A stretch of DNA of 64,000 bases from Methyloversatilis sp. (GCA_017984755.1 JAGNYW010000003.1:97744-161743); one strand, 5' to 3'; counted from the stretch's first letter, positions 52,933-62,130 are shown. Program-made: numbers and translations. Notes: generated by a model not told the origin, from the letters alone.

Positions 52933-54668
52933 ACGCACCGGCCACGCCGCCCAGAAAACCACTCGGTCAACTGCTGCTGGCGCAGGGGCTGGTGACCGAA
53001 GATCAGCTGCGCATCACGCTGCAGGAGCAGCAGCGGCAGAACATCCCCATGGGGCGCCTGCTGGTGCAGCTCGGCTTCGTCAGCGAAGCGACGCTGCGCG
53101 AAGCACTCGGCGTGACGCTGGGCAAACGAACGGTCGACCTGTCGCACGCGCTGGTCGATGCCGACGCACTGCGGCTGGTTCCTCAGGCGTTGGCCAAGCG
53201 CCATCACCTGCTGCCGCTGCACTACGTCGCGAGCACGCGCAAGCTCACCGTGGCGGTGTCGGACGTGAACAACATCGTCGCGCTCGACCAGCTGCGCGCA
53301 CTGCTGCCCGAAAGCATCGAACTCGACACGGTGCTGGCCGGCGAAACCGAAATCGCGCACGCGATCGACCAGTCCTACGGCCATGAGCTGTCGATCGAAG
53401 GCATCCTCACCGAACTGGAAACCGGCGAGGTCGACTATCGCTCGCTCGCTGCGTCGGTCGACGAGTACAGCCAGCCGGTGGTGCGCCTGATCGACGCATT
53501 GCTGACCGATGCGGTGAAGCGCGAAGCATCCGACATCCACTTCGAACCGGAAGCCGGTTTCCTGCGCATCCGTTACCGCATCGATGGCCTGCTGCGGCAG
53601 ATCCGTGCACTGCACCGGTCCTACTGGCCGGCCATGGCGGTGCGCATCAAGGTGATGGCGGGCATGAACATCGCCGAAATGCGCGCGCCGCAGGACGGTC
53701 GCATTTCGCTCACCATCAGCGGCCGTCCGGTGGACTTCCGCGTGTCATCGCAGCCGACACTGCACGGCGAAAACATCGTGCTGCGCATCCTCGACCGCGC
53801 GCGCGGCATCGTGGCGCTCGACGAACTCGGGCTGGCCGACTCGCAGCTCGACCAGCTGAAGCTGATGATCGCGCGGCCGGAAGGCATCATCCTGGCCACC
53901 GGCCCCACCGGCAGCGGCAAGACGACCACGCTGTATTCGGTACTCAACCACATCAATTCCGAGGGCGTGAACATCATGACGCTCGAAGATCCGGTCGAGT
54001 ACCCGATGGCGCTCATCCGCCAGACCTCGGTCGCCGAGGCGGTCAAGCTGGATTTCGCCAACGGTGTGCGCTCGATGATGCGGCAGGATCCGGACATCAT
54101 CCTGGTCGGCGAAATCCGCGACGCGGAAACCGCCGAAATGGCATTCCGCGCCGCCATGACCGGCCATCAGGTCTATTCCACGCTGCACACGAATTCGGCA
54201 CTCGGCGTCATCCCGCGCCTGCTCGACATCGGCATCCTGCCGGACATCATGGCCGGCAACATCATCGGCGTCATGGCGCAGCGCCTGCTGCGCAAGCTGT
54301 GCGTCTACTGCCGGCGTGGGCGCGCCGCCGAGCCGCACGAGCTGCAGCTGCTCGGACTGCGCGACGATCGCACACCACCTGAAATACATGATGCGGTCGG
54401 CTGTCCGGCGTGCGAGTTCACCGGCTATCGCGGCCGGCTCGCCGTGATGGAACTGCTGCGCATGGACTCCGACCTCGACGAACTGGTCGCCCGGCGCGCC
54501 ACCGCACGCGAGCTGCGCAACGCTGCCCGCGCCAAGGGATTCCGCTCGCTGGCGGAAGATGGCCTGCGGCGCGTCATCGACGGATCGACCTCGCTGGAGG
54601 AACTCGCCCGCGTGGTCGACCTGACCGAACGCATGGCCCAGAGCGGTCCGGACTGGTACGCGCGCTGA
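52929..54668 (+). CDS. mshE: Pilus assembly ATPase MshE
   Basis: The 579-residue protein has an N-terminal MshEN domain, the c-di-GMP binding module of MshE/PilB/XpsE. It shows the RLLVQLGFVSEATLREAL-type repeats. The GspE motor has Walker A GPTGSGKTTT (G325-K331), TLEDPVEYPM, Walker B DPDIILVGEIRD, QVYSTLHTNSAL and a zinc CVYC...CPAC motif. It powers pilus extension. The MshEN motif makes c-di-GMP control likely, as established for Vibrio MshE. It overlaps mshN by four bases. Confidence 0.94.
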   Translation: MNAPATPPRKPLGQLLLAQGLVTEDQLRITLQEQQRQNIPMGRLLVQLGFVSEATLREALGVTLGKRTVDLSHALVDADALRLVPQALAKRHHLLPLHYVASTRKLTVAVSDVNNIVALDQLRALLPESIELDTVLAGETEIAHAIDQSYGHELSIEGILTELETGEVDYRSLAASVDEYSQPVVRLIDALLTDAVKREASDIHFEPEAGFLRIRYRIDGLLRQIRALHRSYWPAMAVRIKVMAGMNIAEMRAPQDGRISLTISGRPVDFRVSSQPTLHGENIVLRILDRARGIVALDELGLADSQLDQLKLMIARPEGIILATGPTGSGKTTTLYSVLNHINSEGVNIMTLEDPVEYPMALIRQTSVAEAVKLDFANGVRSMMRQDPDIILVGEIRDAETAEMAFRAAMTGHQVYSTLHTNSALGVIPRLLDIGILPDIMAGNIIGVMAQRLLRKLCVYCRRGRAAEPHELQLLGLRDDRTPPEIHDAVGCPACEFTGYRGRLAVMELLRMDSDLDELVARRATARELRNAARAKGFRSLAEDGLRRVIDGSTSLEELARVVDLTERMAQSGPDWYAR

Positions 54669-54670
54669 CG

Positions 54671-55873
54671 ATGGCGATGTTTTCGTACAAGGCGATGAAC
54701 ACGCAGGGCCGGGTGGTGTTCGGCCGCATGGATGCAGCCAATCTGGTCGACCTCGAGATGCGTCTGAAGCGCATGCAGCTCGACTTCATCAACGGCTCGC
54801 CGCTCAAGCACGCACAGCCGCTGTTCGGCATGACGCTGCCGCGCATGGAGCTGATCAATTTCAGTTTCCATCTCGAACAGCTGGTGCGCTCCGGTGTGCC
54901 GCTGATCGAAGCGCTGACCGACCTGCGCGATTCCACCACCCACCCGCGCATGCGCGAAATCGTCGCATCGCTGGTCGAAAGCATCGAAGGCGGGCGCTCC
55001 CTGTCGCAGGCCATGACCGAACATCCGGCCGCCTTCAGCAAGGTTTTCTGCGCACTGGTTCGCGCCGGCGAACTGACCGGCAACCTGTCCGAAGTGCTGC
55101 GCGAACAGATCGAAGCCTTCAAGTGGGAAGATGAACTGGTTTCGCAGACGCGCCGCCTGCTGACCTACCCGGCCATCGTCGGCACGTTCCTGCTGTTCGT
55201 GATTGCCGTTCTCATGCTGGTGGTGGTACCCGACCTGGCGCGCTTCTTCCGCAATACCGGGCTCGAGCTGCCGCTGCAGACGCGCATCCTCATGGGCACC
55301 TCTGAATTTCTGCAGGCCTGGTGGCCGGCAGTACTGCTGCTGATCGTCGCGGCGGTCGGCGGCAGCATCGCGCTGCTGCGCTACAACCCGGCCGCCCGCC
55401 AGCGTTTCGACTGGTTCAAGCTGTCGGTGCCGGTGATCGGCCCCATCCTGCACAAGGTGGTGCTGTCCCGCTTCGCCAGCATGTTCGCCATGATGTACGG
55501 TGCCGGCATTCCGATCATCGACGCCGTGCGCACCTCGGAAGACGTGGTCGGCAACGAGGCGGTGCGCGATTCGCTTGCGCGCGCCGGGGCGCTGATCAGT
55601 CAGGGTCAGAACGTGACCGCCGCTTTCCAGAGCGTCGGGCTTTTCCCGCCGCTCGTAGTGCGCATGCTGCGCGTCGGCGAGAGCACCGGCGCACTCGACC
55701 GCGCACTGCGCGAGGTATCCTATTTCTACACGCGCGACGTGCGCGAATCGATCGCACGCGCCCAGGCTGCGATGGAACCAACGCTGACGCTGGTGCTCGG
55801 CATGTTGCTGATGGCCGTGGCCTTCGCCGTGCTCGGGCCGGTCTACGACATGCTGACCAAGCTCAAGACCTGA
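54671..55873 (+). CDS. mshG: Inner-membrane platform protein MshG
   Basis: The 400-residue GspF/PilC-family protein starts MAMFSYKAMNTQGRVVFG. It has two GspF domains (LEQLVRSGVPLIEALTDL, FASMFAMMYGAGIPIIDAV) with three TM helices. It is the platform driven by MshE. The next ATG, 6 bases downstream, is an equally good start. Its stop overlaps the mshI start (TGATG). Confidence 0.94.
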   Translation: MAMFSYKAMNTQGRVVFGRMDAANLVDLEMRLKRMQLDFINGSPLKHAQPLFGMTLPRMELINFSFHLEQLVRSGVPLIEALTDLRDSTTHPRMREIVASLVESIEGGRSLSQAMTEHPAAFSKVFCALVRAGELTGNLSEVLREQIEAFKWEDELVSQTRRLLTYPAIVGTFLLFVIAVLMLVVVPDLARFFRNTGLELPLQTRILMGTSEFLQAWWPAVLLLIVAAVGGSIALLRYNPAARQRFDWFKLSVPVIGPILHKVVLSRFASMFAMMYGAGIPIIDAVRTSEDVVGNEAVRDSLARAGALISQGQNVTAAFQSVGLFPPLVVRMLRVGESTGALDRALREVSYFYTRDVRESIARAQAAMEPTLTLVLGMLLMAVAFAVLGPVYDMLTKLKT

Positions 55874-57414
55874 TGACGCGCCGCCACGTCCTCCATCTCG
55901 ACGCCACGCAACTGGTCGCCTACCGCTGGCGTGCCGGCAACGTCACCGAGTCGGCCCGCTTCGCTGCCAATGCCGACGGGCACGCCGCCTTCGCAGAATT
56001 CCTGCGCCGGCGCCCCGACGGCCTTTACCTGATGCTGTGCGATCTGGCCGACGAAAGCTTCGTGTCGGAAATGGTACCTTTCGTGCGCGGGCCGGACCGC
56101 AGCGCACTTGTCCGCCGCAAGCTGTCGCAACTGTTCTTCGGCACGCCGCTCGCCTGCGCTCGCTCGCTTGGCCGCGGCCGCACCGGCCGGCGTGACGAGC
56201 AGATCCTGTTCTGCTCGCTGACCCGTCCCGCCACGCTGGAACCCTGGCTGGCAGCGCTGCGCTCGGCCGAGGTGGCACTGAGCGGCATTCACAGCGTCGC
56301 GCTGGCGAGCGAACCCGTCCTCGAACGCATGCAGCTGACCGAGGGACAGACGCTGCTGCTCCACATCAGTGCAGCCGGCGTACGGCAGAGCTTCTTCGAA
56401 AACGGCCGTCTGCGCTTTTCAAGGCTGACACCGCTCACCGCGCTGTCCAGCAACGACCTGCCGCGCGCCTGTGCCGAAGAGGCGCGGCGACTGCATCCGT
56501 ATCTGCTCAGCCAGCGGCTGATCACGCGCAACACGCCGCTCAGCGTGCGTGTCCTTGTGCCGCCGGCTCGCATGGACGAATTCGCGCTGGCGTGCCGCGC
56601 GACCGAAGCGCTGCAGTTCGATCTAATCGACAGCCAGCAGGCAGCAGGAAAGCTCGGGCTGCGCCCGGCGCCGGACGACCTCTACTGCGAAACGCTGTTC
56701 GTGCAGGCCCTGATGCGCCGGCCACCCGCCGAACAATTCGCGCCCGCTGCCGAGCGCCGTTTCTTCCGCATCTGGCAGACGCGCTTCGCCCTGCGCGCCG
56801 CCGGCAGCGTGGCCCTTGCGGCCTGCCTGCTGATGTCGGCGCACACGGTGCTCGACAGCATCGAACTGCGCCAGGCCGGCGACCGCGTGACGGACGAAGC
56901 ACGGCGAGCCGAAACTGCGCGGCGCGACATCATCGCGCGGCTGCCACCCACTCCTGTTCCGCTCGAAACCCTGCGCGTCGTGCACGAACGCAGCCTGCAG
57001 CTCGAACAGCGGAGTACCGGACCGGCTGCGTTGCTCGCCACCCTCGGAGCGGCACTGGAACGCTACCCGCAGGTGCACATCGAGCAGCTCGACTGGAAAC
57101 TGGTCAGCACCGGTGCACAGTTGTCCGCCAATGCCCTCGCGCCGGTCAGTGCGTTGCCACCGGTCGAGGCAAGGCTGGTCGTGCAGGCGCGACTGCCTGC
57201 CGAGTACAGCGCGCGTCAGCGGAGCGCGCTGGAGCTGGTCGACGCACTTGCCGTCGAGCTGGGCCGCGACCCGGGCATGCAGGCACGCATCACGCGACAG
57301 CCCTTCGACCTCGAATCCGGCCAGGTGCTGCGCGGCGGCGCACGCAGCGAGCGTGCCGCTGCAGACAGTACCCCGCAGTTCACGCTGCAGATCGGCCGGG
57401 TGATCGCACCATGA
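55873..57414 (+). CDS. mshI: MshI-like pilus assembly protein (PilM/PilN-type)
   Basis: The 513-residue protein has an actin-like PilM-type N-terminal part (VALSGIHSVALASEPVL, LLLHISAAGVRQSFFENGRL in parts), one TM around 305-327 and a PilN-like periplasmic coiled coil plus ferredoxin-like domain (VHIEQLDWKLVSTG). This layout fits a PilMN fusion-type MshI. ATG 55873 overlaps the mshG stop. Low primary-sequence conservation makes the name tentative; context is the main support. Confidence 0.75.
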   Translation: MTRRHVLHLDATQLVAYRWRAGNVTESARFAANADGHAAFAEFLRRRPDGLYLMLCDLADESFVSEMVPFVRGPDRSALVRRKLSQLFFGTPLACARSLGRGRTGRRDEQILFCSLTRPATLEPWLAALRSAEVALSGIHSVALASEPVLERMQLTEGQTLLLHISAAGVRQSFFENGRLRFSRLTPLTALSSNDLPRACAEEARRLHPYLLSQRLITRNTPLSVRVLVPPARMDEFALACRATEALQFDLIDSQQAAGKLGLRPAPDDLYCETLFVQALMRRPPAEQFAPAAERRFFRIWQTRFALRAAGSVALAACLLMSAHTVLDSIELRQAGDRVTDEARRAETARRDIIARLPPTPVPLETLRVVHERSLQLEQRSTGPAALLATLGAALERYPQVHIEQLDWKLVSTGAQLSANALAPVSALPPVEARLVVQARLPAEYSARQRSALELVDALAVELGRDPGMQARITRQPFDLESGQVLRGGARSERAAADSTPQFTLQIGRVIAP

Positions 57415-58013
57415 AACTGGACGATCTCAAGAAGATCAGGGGCTCGGCCCTGCTGGCCATCGTGATGGCCGTGGCTGGCGGCATGGCGCTCATGGCCAGC
57501 GGACGGCTGGCCGAAGAAACCCGGCAGGATCACGCGCGCGCAACAGCCGTGCGCGGAACGGCCCAGAGCGGTCTGGCGGCTGCACGGGCGGAAGAAGCCG
57601 AAATCACGCAGAAGATCGATCGCTACAGCCAGCTCGCGGCGCGCGGCGCGATCGGCACCGAACGGCGGCTTGCCTGGGTGGAACTGATACGCGATGCACG
57701 GGCGCGGCACCGGCTGGGTGCCCTCGACTACGAATTCTCGCCGCAGCGGCCCATCGATCGCGCCATTTCACCGGCCGACGCAGGTCAGTTCGAGGTCGCA
57801 AGCAGTACGCTGCGGCTCAAGCTTCCACTGCTGCATGAAGGCGATCTCGTCACGCTGCTCGACGATCTGACACAGCATGCGCCGGCGCTCGTGCGAACCC
57901 GCGAATGCAGCATCACGCGCCGTGCAGCGACCGACGCATCCCCCGAAACACTGCAGGCTGACTGCCTGCTCGACTGGATCACCTTCAGCCCGGCAGCGAG
58001 GGAGCGGTCATGA
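57411..58013 (+). CDS. mshJ: MshJ-like (PilO-type) inner-membrane protein
   Basis: The 200-residue bitopic protein has a TM at about 12-30 (GSALLAIVMAVAGGMALMASG), a coiled coil (about 35-80) and a ferredoxin-like periplasmic domain ending in LLDWITFSP, as in PilO/GspM proteins. It likely pairs with the MshI periplasmic domain. Its ATG overlaps the mshI stop by four bases. Identification rests on position, size and topology. Confidence 0.75.
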   Translation: MKLDDLKKIRGSALLAIVMAVAGGMALMASGRLAEETRQDHARATAVRGTAQSGLAAARAEEAEITQKIDRYSQLAARGAIGTERRLAWVELIRDARARHRLGALDYEFSPQRPIDRAISPADAGQFEVASSTLRLKLPLLHEGDLVTLLDDLTQHAPALVRTRECSITRRAATDASPETLQADCLLDWITFSPAARERS

Positions 58014-58417
58014 AACATGCACTGATCGCACTGCTGCTGGGTACCACCTGCTGCACAACGAGTGCGCAGTCGCTGGGTCGTCTGTTCTACAGCGAAGCCG
58101 AGCGCGCGCAACTCGAACAACAGCGCGGCACGGTCGTGCAGCAGGCCAGCGCACCGCGCCCTCTGGGTGCCGTACGGCACGATGGCGTGGTCATGCGGTC
58201 GGCTGGCCCGGCCACCTGGTTCGTCAATGGCATCGCAGTCCCGCCGCAAGACCTGCCTTCCCTGCCGGCACGCCCGGCCGGCACTGCGCTGAAACTGCAG
58301 GGCAGTGCCGGCGGAACCGTCAGGCTGCGCCCCGGCGAGCACGCCGTGCTCGACGAAACCGGTCAGGCCACTCAGCCGGTCCGCGTCATCGACATCCAGA
58401 GAGGGCGAGCGCCATGA
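58010..58417 (+). CDS. mshK: MshK-like (PilP-type) small secreted protein
   Basis: The 135-residue protein has a signal peptide (MKHALIALLLGTTCCTTSAQS), FYSEAERAQLEQQR and a short beta domain with GVVMRSAGPATWFVNGIAV (in parts SAGPATWFVNG). In MSHA and related systems MshK/PilP links the inner complex to the secretin. The FYSEAERAQLEQ motif is common in such proteins. Four-base overlaps join it to both neighbours. The name is tentative. Confidence 0.65.
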   Translation: MKHALIALLLGTTCCTTSAQSLGRLFYSEAERAQLEQQRGTVVQQASAPRPLGAVRHDGVVMRSAGPATWFVNGIAVPPQDLPSLPARPAGTALKLQGSAGGTVRLRPGEHAVLDETGQATQPVRVIDIQRGRAP

Positions 58418-59319
58418 GACGTCATCAGCGCGGTGCAGCGCTGCTGATCGCGGTCGCCCTGCTCGGGCTGCTGGCCATCGCCACGCTTGCGCGCGCGCTG
58501 TCCGCACCGGCCGACAACGCGGCTCAACTGTCGACCGAGCGGGCACTGGCGCGGGCAAGTGATGCGCTGGCCGCCTACGGCGCACTGGGCAATGCGGCCG
58601 GGAACCACAACAATTCACCCGGCGCCCTGCCCTGCCCGGACATCGACGGCAACGACGGCGAGTCGGATTTCAGCTGCAGCGGTCACATCGGTCGGCTGCC
58701 GTGGAAAACGCTCGGCATGGGACCGCTGCTGGACGGCGCCGGCGAGTGTCTTTGGTACGCACGCAGCGCCACGTTCAGCAACAACATCCAGACCAGCCAG
58801 CGCGGCACGAGCGCCGACAAGCCCCCGCTCAACCCGGCCACGCCGGGCGACATCGTCGACGTGTCGGCCGTCGGGCCGACCGGCGCGCGCGTGGCGGCCG
58901 TGATCATCGCCCCTGGCAAGGCACTGTCGGGGCAGGCGCGCAGCGGAGGGCTGGGCAACCCGGGCTGCCGCGACGGCAGCATCGAGCAGTTCATCGAAAG
59001 CGCGACCATCGATGGCGTCAGCTACAGTCACGTCGCAGGCAGCCACGCCATCACGATGGCGGCCAGCGGCGAATTCAACGACAGCGTGCTGACCCTGAGC
59101 ACCAGCCGGCTTTTCGCCAGCGCCGGCGCACGCGTGCTGGGCGACATTTCGCTGACCACCGACGGCACACCGGCGCACGAATGGTGGACCAGCAACCTGT
59201 GGTGCGGACATGTGTGCGCTTCAGGCGGCGCCGGCGTCATCGTGCAGGCCGACGGCTCCCGGGTCATGCGCAATCTGCCGGTGCTGCCCGCCTGCGCCGG
59301 CCTGTGCATCGGATCATGA
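58414..59319 (+). CDS. Pseudopilin-like protein without Glu5 (GspK/PilX-like tip candidate)
   Basis: The 301-residue protein starts MRRHQRGAALLIAVALLGLLAIATLARAL. This is a prepilin-like leader ending in Gly followed by a hydrophobic helix but lacking the Glu5 of true pilins, as in GspK/PilX minor pilins. The globular part has LPCPDIDGNDG, CSGHIGRLPWKTLGMG and GECLWYARS, motifs shared with the next gene. It contains eight or more cysteines in the ectodomain. It likely acts at the pilus tip. It is translationally coupled at both ends. Confidence 0.7.
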   Translation: MRRHQRGAALLIAVALLGLLAIATLARALSAPADNAAQLSTERALARASDALAAYGALGNAAGNHNNSPGALPCPDIDGNDGESDFSCSGHIGRLPWKTLGMGPLLDGAGECLWYARSATFSNNIQTSQRGTSADKPPLNPATPGDIVDVSAVGPTGARVAAVIIAPGKALSGQARSGGLGNPGCRDGSIEQFIESATIDGVSYSHVAGSHAITMAASGEFNDSVLTLSTSRLFASAGARVLGDISLTTDGTPAHEWWTSNLWCGHVCASGGAGVIVQADGSRVMRNLPVLPACAGLCIGS

Positions 59320-60041
59320 AGCAGCAGCGCGGCTTCACACTGATCGAAATCGCGGTGTCGCTCACCATCATCGCGCTGCTGTCGGTGGGTGCCATCGCGG
59401 CGCTGCAGCTCGCAATACTGCGCACGCGCATCGCCGAGACACAGGAAGCACTGCGCGAAGCCCGCGAGGCGGTAGTCGCGTTCGCGGTCGTGAATCGTTC
59501 ACTGCCATGCCCGGCGATCTCCTTGGTCGACGGCACCGAACAGAGCCGCACCGGCGGCAACTGCGCCAATCGCCGCGGCCTGCTCCCCTGGCAGACGCTG
59601 GGCGTGCGCGGCCTCGATGGCTGGGGCAACCGGCTCGGCTATGTCGTGTCGCAGAACACCAATTCGCTCCTCAGCCTGGTGGTTGCACCCGGCGGTCGCA
59701 TGGCGCTGACCGGCGAGGGCAACATCCTTATCAGGGCGCGCGACGCGAGCGGTGCGGTGGTACCGATGAACAGCGCAACAGCAGTCGCCTTCGCGCTGTG
59801 GTCGCATGGCGAGAACGGTCGTGGTGCCACGACCGCCGGTGGCACGGTGATCGCCGACGATTCGACGACGAACCTCGACGAAAAGGTGAACGATTCGCAG
59901 CCCGGTGCGTCGGTCGACCTGTATGCACGCGAAGGCAGCATCAACGCCGCAGCCGGCGGCGGAGAATTCGATGACATCGTCGAGTGGGAGTCGCGCTTCG
60001 TGCTGTTCGGTCGCATGATGAATGCGGGGCAGTTGCCGTGA
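59316..60041 (+). CDS. Prepilin-like protein with LPCP...LPWxTLG ectodomain
   Basis: The 241-residue protein starts MKQQRG|FTLIEIAVSLTIIALLSVG, a canonical prepilin peptidase site with Glu5. A long N-terminal helix with ALREAREAVVAFAVVN leads to LPCPAISLVDG, CANRRGLLPWQTLGVRGLDGWGNRLGYVVS and a beta-rich tail. It shares the LPCP / C / LPWxTLG / WGNxLxY pattern with the previous gene. It could be the structural or a minor pilin of this locus. It ends the overlapping msh run. Confidence 0.78.
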   Translation: MKQQRGFTLIEIAVSLTIIALLSVGAIAALQLAILRTRIAETQEALREAREAVVAFAVVNRSLPCPAISLVDGTEQSRTGGNCANRRGLLPWQTLGVRGLDGWGNRLGYVVSQNTNSLLSLVVAPGGRMALTGEGNILIRARDASGAVVPMNSATAVAFALWSHGENGRGATTAGGTVIADDSTTNLDEKVNDSQPGASVDLYAREGSINAAAGGGEFDDIVEWESRFVLFGRMMNAGQLP

Positions 60042-60132
60042 CAAGCGTTTCACCGACATTCCCGTCGTGGCGGGGGCAACGTGCCCGCGCGAGCGGCGCC
60101 CCATACACTTCCACCGCAATTCAGGCGGCGCG

Positions 60133-61458
60133 ATGAGCCCGGGCCCCTCCGCAAGCTTCATCAACCGTCTGCGCAACGGCGGCATCCGTGCCGACGACAC
60201 GCCGGAAGAGCGTCTCAACAAATCCCTGCTGCTGCTCGCCACCGGGCTGGTGTGCGTCGCTTCCATGCTCTGGCTGGCGGTGTACTGGACGCTGGGCCCC
60301 AAGTTGTCCGCCACGCTGCCCTTCGTGTATCAACTGCTGCTGGCCGGCAACCTGCTGCTGTATATCCGCAGCGGCAACTTCAGTCTGTTCCGCAACACGC
60401 AGCTCGGGCTGTTCCTGTTCATGCCTTTCGTCGCGCAGTGGGCGATCGGCAATTTCATCACCGCCAGCGGCATCCTGCTGTGGGGTCTGCTTGCGCCGAT
60501 CGGCGCCATCCTGTGCATCGGCTCGCGCGAGGCGCTGGCGTGGTTCTTCGCCTACGCCTTCCTGATCGTGCTCACCGGCGCATTCGATTTCTATCTCGCC
60601 GACGCCAGCACTTACCGCAATGCACTGGTTTCAGTGGAAACCAGCGTGGTGTTCTTCGCGCTCAATTTTCTGGCTGTGTCCACCATCGTTTTCCTGCTGC
60701 TGCGCTTTGCGATTGCGCAGAAACAGCTCACTGCAGAACGACTGGCCGAGGCGCATACCCTGCTCGAAAGCGAACAGGAACGCTCCGAGCGACTGCTGCT
60801 CAACATCCTGCCCGGACCGGTGGCGCTGCGGCTCAAGCAGAACGAAAAGAACATCGCCGACGGCTTTGCCGACGTGAGTGTCATGTTCGCCGACATCGTA
60901 AACTTCACCCAGGTCGCCGCCGGCATGACACCGGCCCAGGTCTTTTCGATGCTGAACCGAGTGTTCTCTTATTTCGACGAGCGGGCCGACGCGCGCGGGC
61001 TGGAAAAGATCAAGACCATCGGCGACGCCTACATGGTAGCCGGCGGGCTCAACGGCAGCACGCCCGACTACACCGCCGCGATCGCCGATCTGGCACTGGA
61101 AATGCGCGACTGGCTGCGCAACCAGACCACCGGTACCGGCGTACTGCTCGACCTGCGCATCGGTATCGGCACCGGCCCCGTCGTGGCCGGTGTGGTCGGC
61201 CGGAAGAAGTTCATCTACGATCTGTGGGGCGACACGGTGAATCTCGCCAGCCGAATCACCACCGAGGGCGTGCCCGGCATGGTGCAGGTCGACACCGCCA
61301 CGTACATGCGGCTGCGCAGCAGGTATGACTTCCACGAACCGCAGACGATCTATCTGAAGGGGAAAGGCGATACGGTGGTCTATCGCCTGATCGGACGCAA
61401 GGAAGATGGACTTTCGATGTCGGCCGGCAGTGTGGACATCCTGCTCGACGCAGGATAG
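60133..61458 (+). CDS. Membrane-bound class III adenylate cyclase
   Basis: The 441-residue protein has about six N-terminal TM helices (30-210), a coiled signalling helix (ERLAEAHTLLESEQERSERLLLNILP in parts) and a class III cyclase domain. The first metal Asp is D254 in FADIVNF. Substrate-choosing residues are K294 in EKIKTIGD and D363 in YDLWGDTVN, the adenylate-type pair. It probably makes cAMP. ATG 60133 is chosen from the start of good coding sequence; the frame is open upstream to 60022. It follows the pseudopilin genes by 91 bases. Confidence 0.9.
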   Translation: MSPGPSASFINRLRNGGIRADDTPEERLNKSLLLLATGLVCVASMLWLAVYWTLGPKLSATLPFVYQLLLAGNLLLYIRSGNFSLFRNTQLGLFLFMPFVAQWAIGNFITASGILLWGLLAPIGAILCIGSREALAWFFAYAFLIVLTGAFDFYLADASTYRNALVSVETSVVFFALNFLAVSTIVFLLLRFAIAQKQLTAERLAEAHTLLESEQERSERLLLNILPGPVALRLKQNEKNIADGFADVSVMFADIVNFTQVAAGMTPAQVFSMLNRVFSYFDERADARGLEKIKTIGDAYMVAGGLNGSTPDYTAAIADLALEMRDWLRNQTTGTGVLLDLRIGIGTGPVVAGVVGRKKFIYDLWGDTVNLASRITTEGVPGMVQVDTATYMRLRSRYDFHEPQTIYLKGKGDTVVYRLIGRKEDGLSMSAGSVDILLDAG

Positions 61459-61468
61459 GTCGACCTGT

Positions 61469-61855
61469 CTACACCAGCACTGCAGCGGGGCCGTAGCCAA
61501 CAAGCTTCGAGTCGTGCGTGAGCAGATGCATCGGTTCGTGGACGGCCTGTGCGACGAGCAGCCGATCAAAGGGATCCGTATGGATCAACGGCAGTCGCTC
61601 GACAGCCACCGCGTGCTCAGGCCGGATCGCCAGCATTCTGTAACCCGATTGCTCGAAGCAGTGCAGCGCCATCTGCCCGGATATCGGCATGCGTTCGCGC
61701 CCCAGACTGTGCTTGATCGCGATTTCCCACACGCTGGCTGCACTGACCCAGAGCGTCGCCTCGGGCGCGAGCAGCCACTCGCGCGCCTTGGCTGACAGAC
61801 GGACGTCATCGACGATGGCCCACAATGCAATGTGCGTGTCGAGCAGTACATTCAC
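61469..61855 (-). CDS. PIN-domain toxin (VapC-like)
   Basis: The 128-residue PIN ribonuclease has the acidic residues in VLLDTHIALWA (Asp6), SVWEIAIKHSLG, DPFDRLLVAQA and LLTHDSKL. GTG 61855 overlaps the antitoxin stop (GTGA), the normal antitoxin-first arrangement. The DTHxxLWA start puts it in the PIN subgroup often paired with Phd/YefM antitoxins. It converges on the cyclase gene with 10 bases between stops. Confidence 0.92.
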   Translation of the reverse strand: MNVLLDTHIALWAIVDDVRLSAKAREWLLAPEATLWVSAASVWEIAIKHSLGRERMPISGQMALHCFEQSGYRMLAIRPEHAVAVERLPLIHTDPFDRLLVAQAVHEPMHLLTHDSKLVGYGPAAVLV

Positions 61856-62103
61856 CGCTGCGCGTCGCCAGAAAACATTCGTTCGATCTCTTCATTCGTC
61901 GAATCGAAGTCATCGGGCACGACGAACAGTCCTCTGGCGAAACCCAGGCGGCGCTGCGGCAGCACCGTTTCGATGGGCACCAGACGCGCCGCCGGTTTGC
62001 CGTTGCGAGCAATGACGATCTCCCGTTCACGCCCCTGCTCTATGGCCTCGACCAGACGCGAAAGGTTTGATTTTGCCTGCAGCATGTTCACGTGGGATTC
62101 CAT
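61852..62103 (-). CDS. Phd/YefM-type antitoxin
   Basis: The 83-residue protein begins MESHVNMLQAKSNLSRLVEAIEQG, the Phd/YefM DNA-binding fold, followed by EIVIARNGKPAARLVPIE. A C-terminal toxin-binding tail (FVVPDDFDSTNEEIERMF) completes it. It should neutralise the PIN toxin and repress the operon. ATG 62103 has GGAG nine bases upstream; the internal ATG at 62085 is also possible. Confidence 0.92.
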   Translation of the reverse strand: MESHVNMLQAKSNLSRLVEAIEQGREREIVIARNGKPAARLVPIETVLPQRRLGFARGLFVVPDDFDSTNEEIERMFSGDAQR

Positions 62104-62130
62104 TGCTCGCTCCGTATGTTCGAACTGTAC

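Noticed and set aside
61469-62103. Toxin-antitoxin pair as evidence of a mobile element
   Set aside because: No transposase, integrase, terminal repeats or tRNA target site is visible around it.
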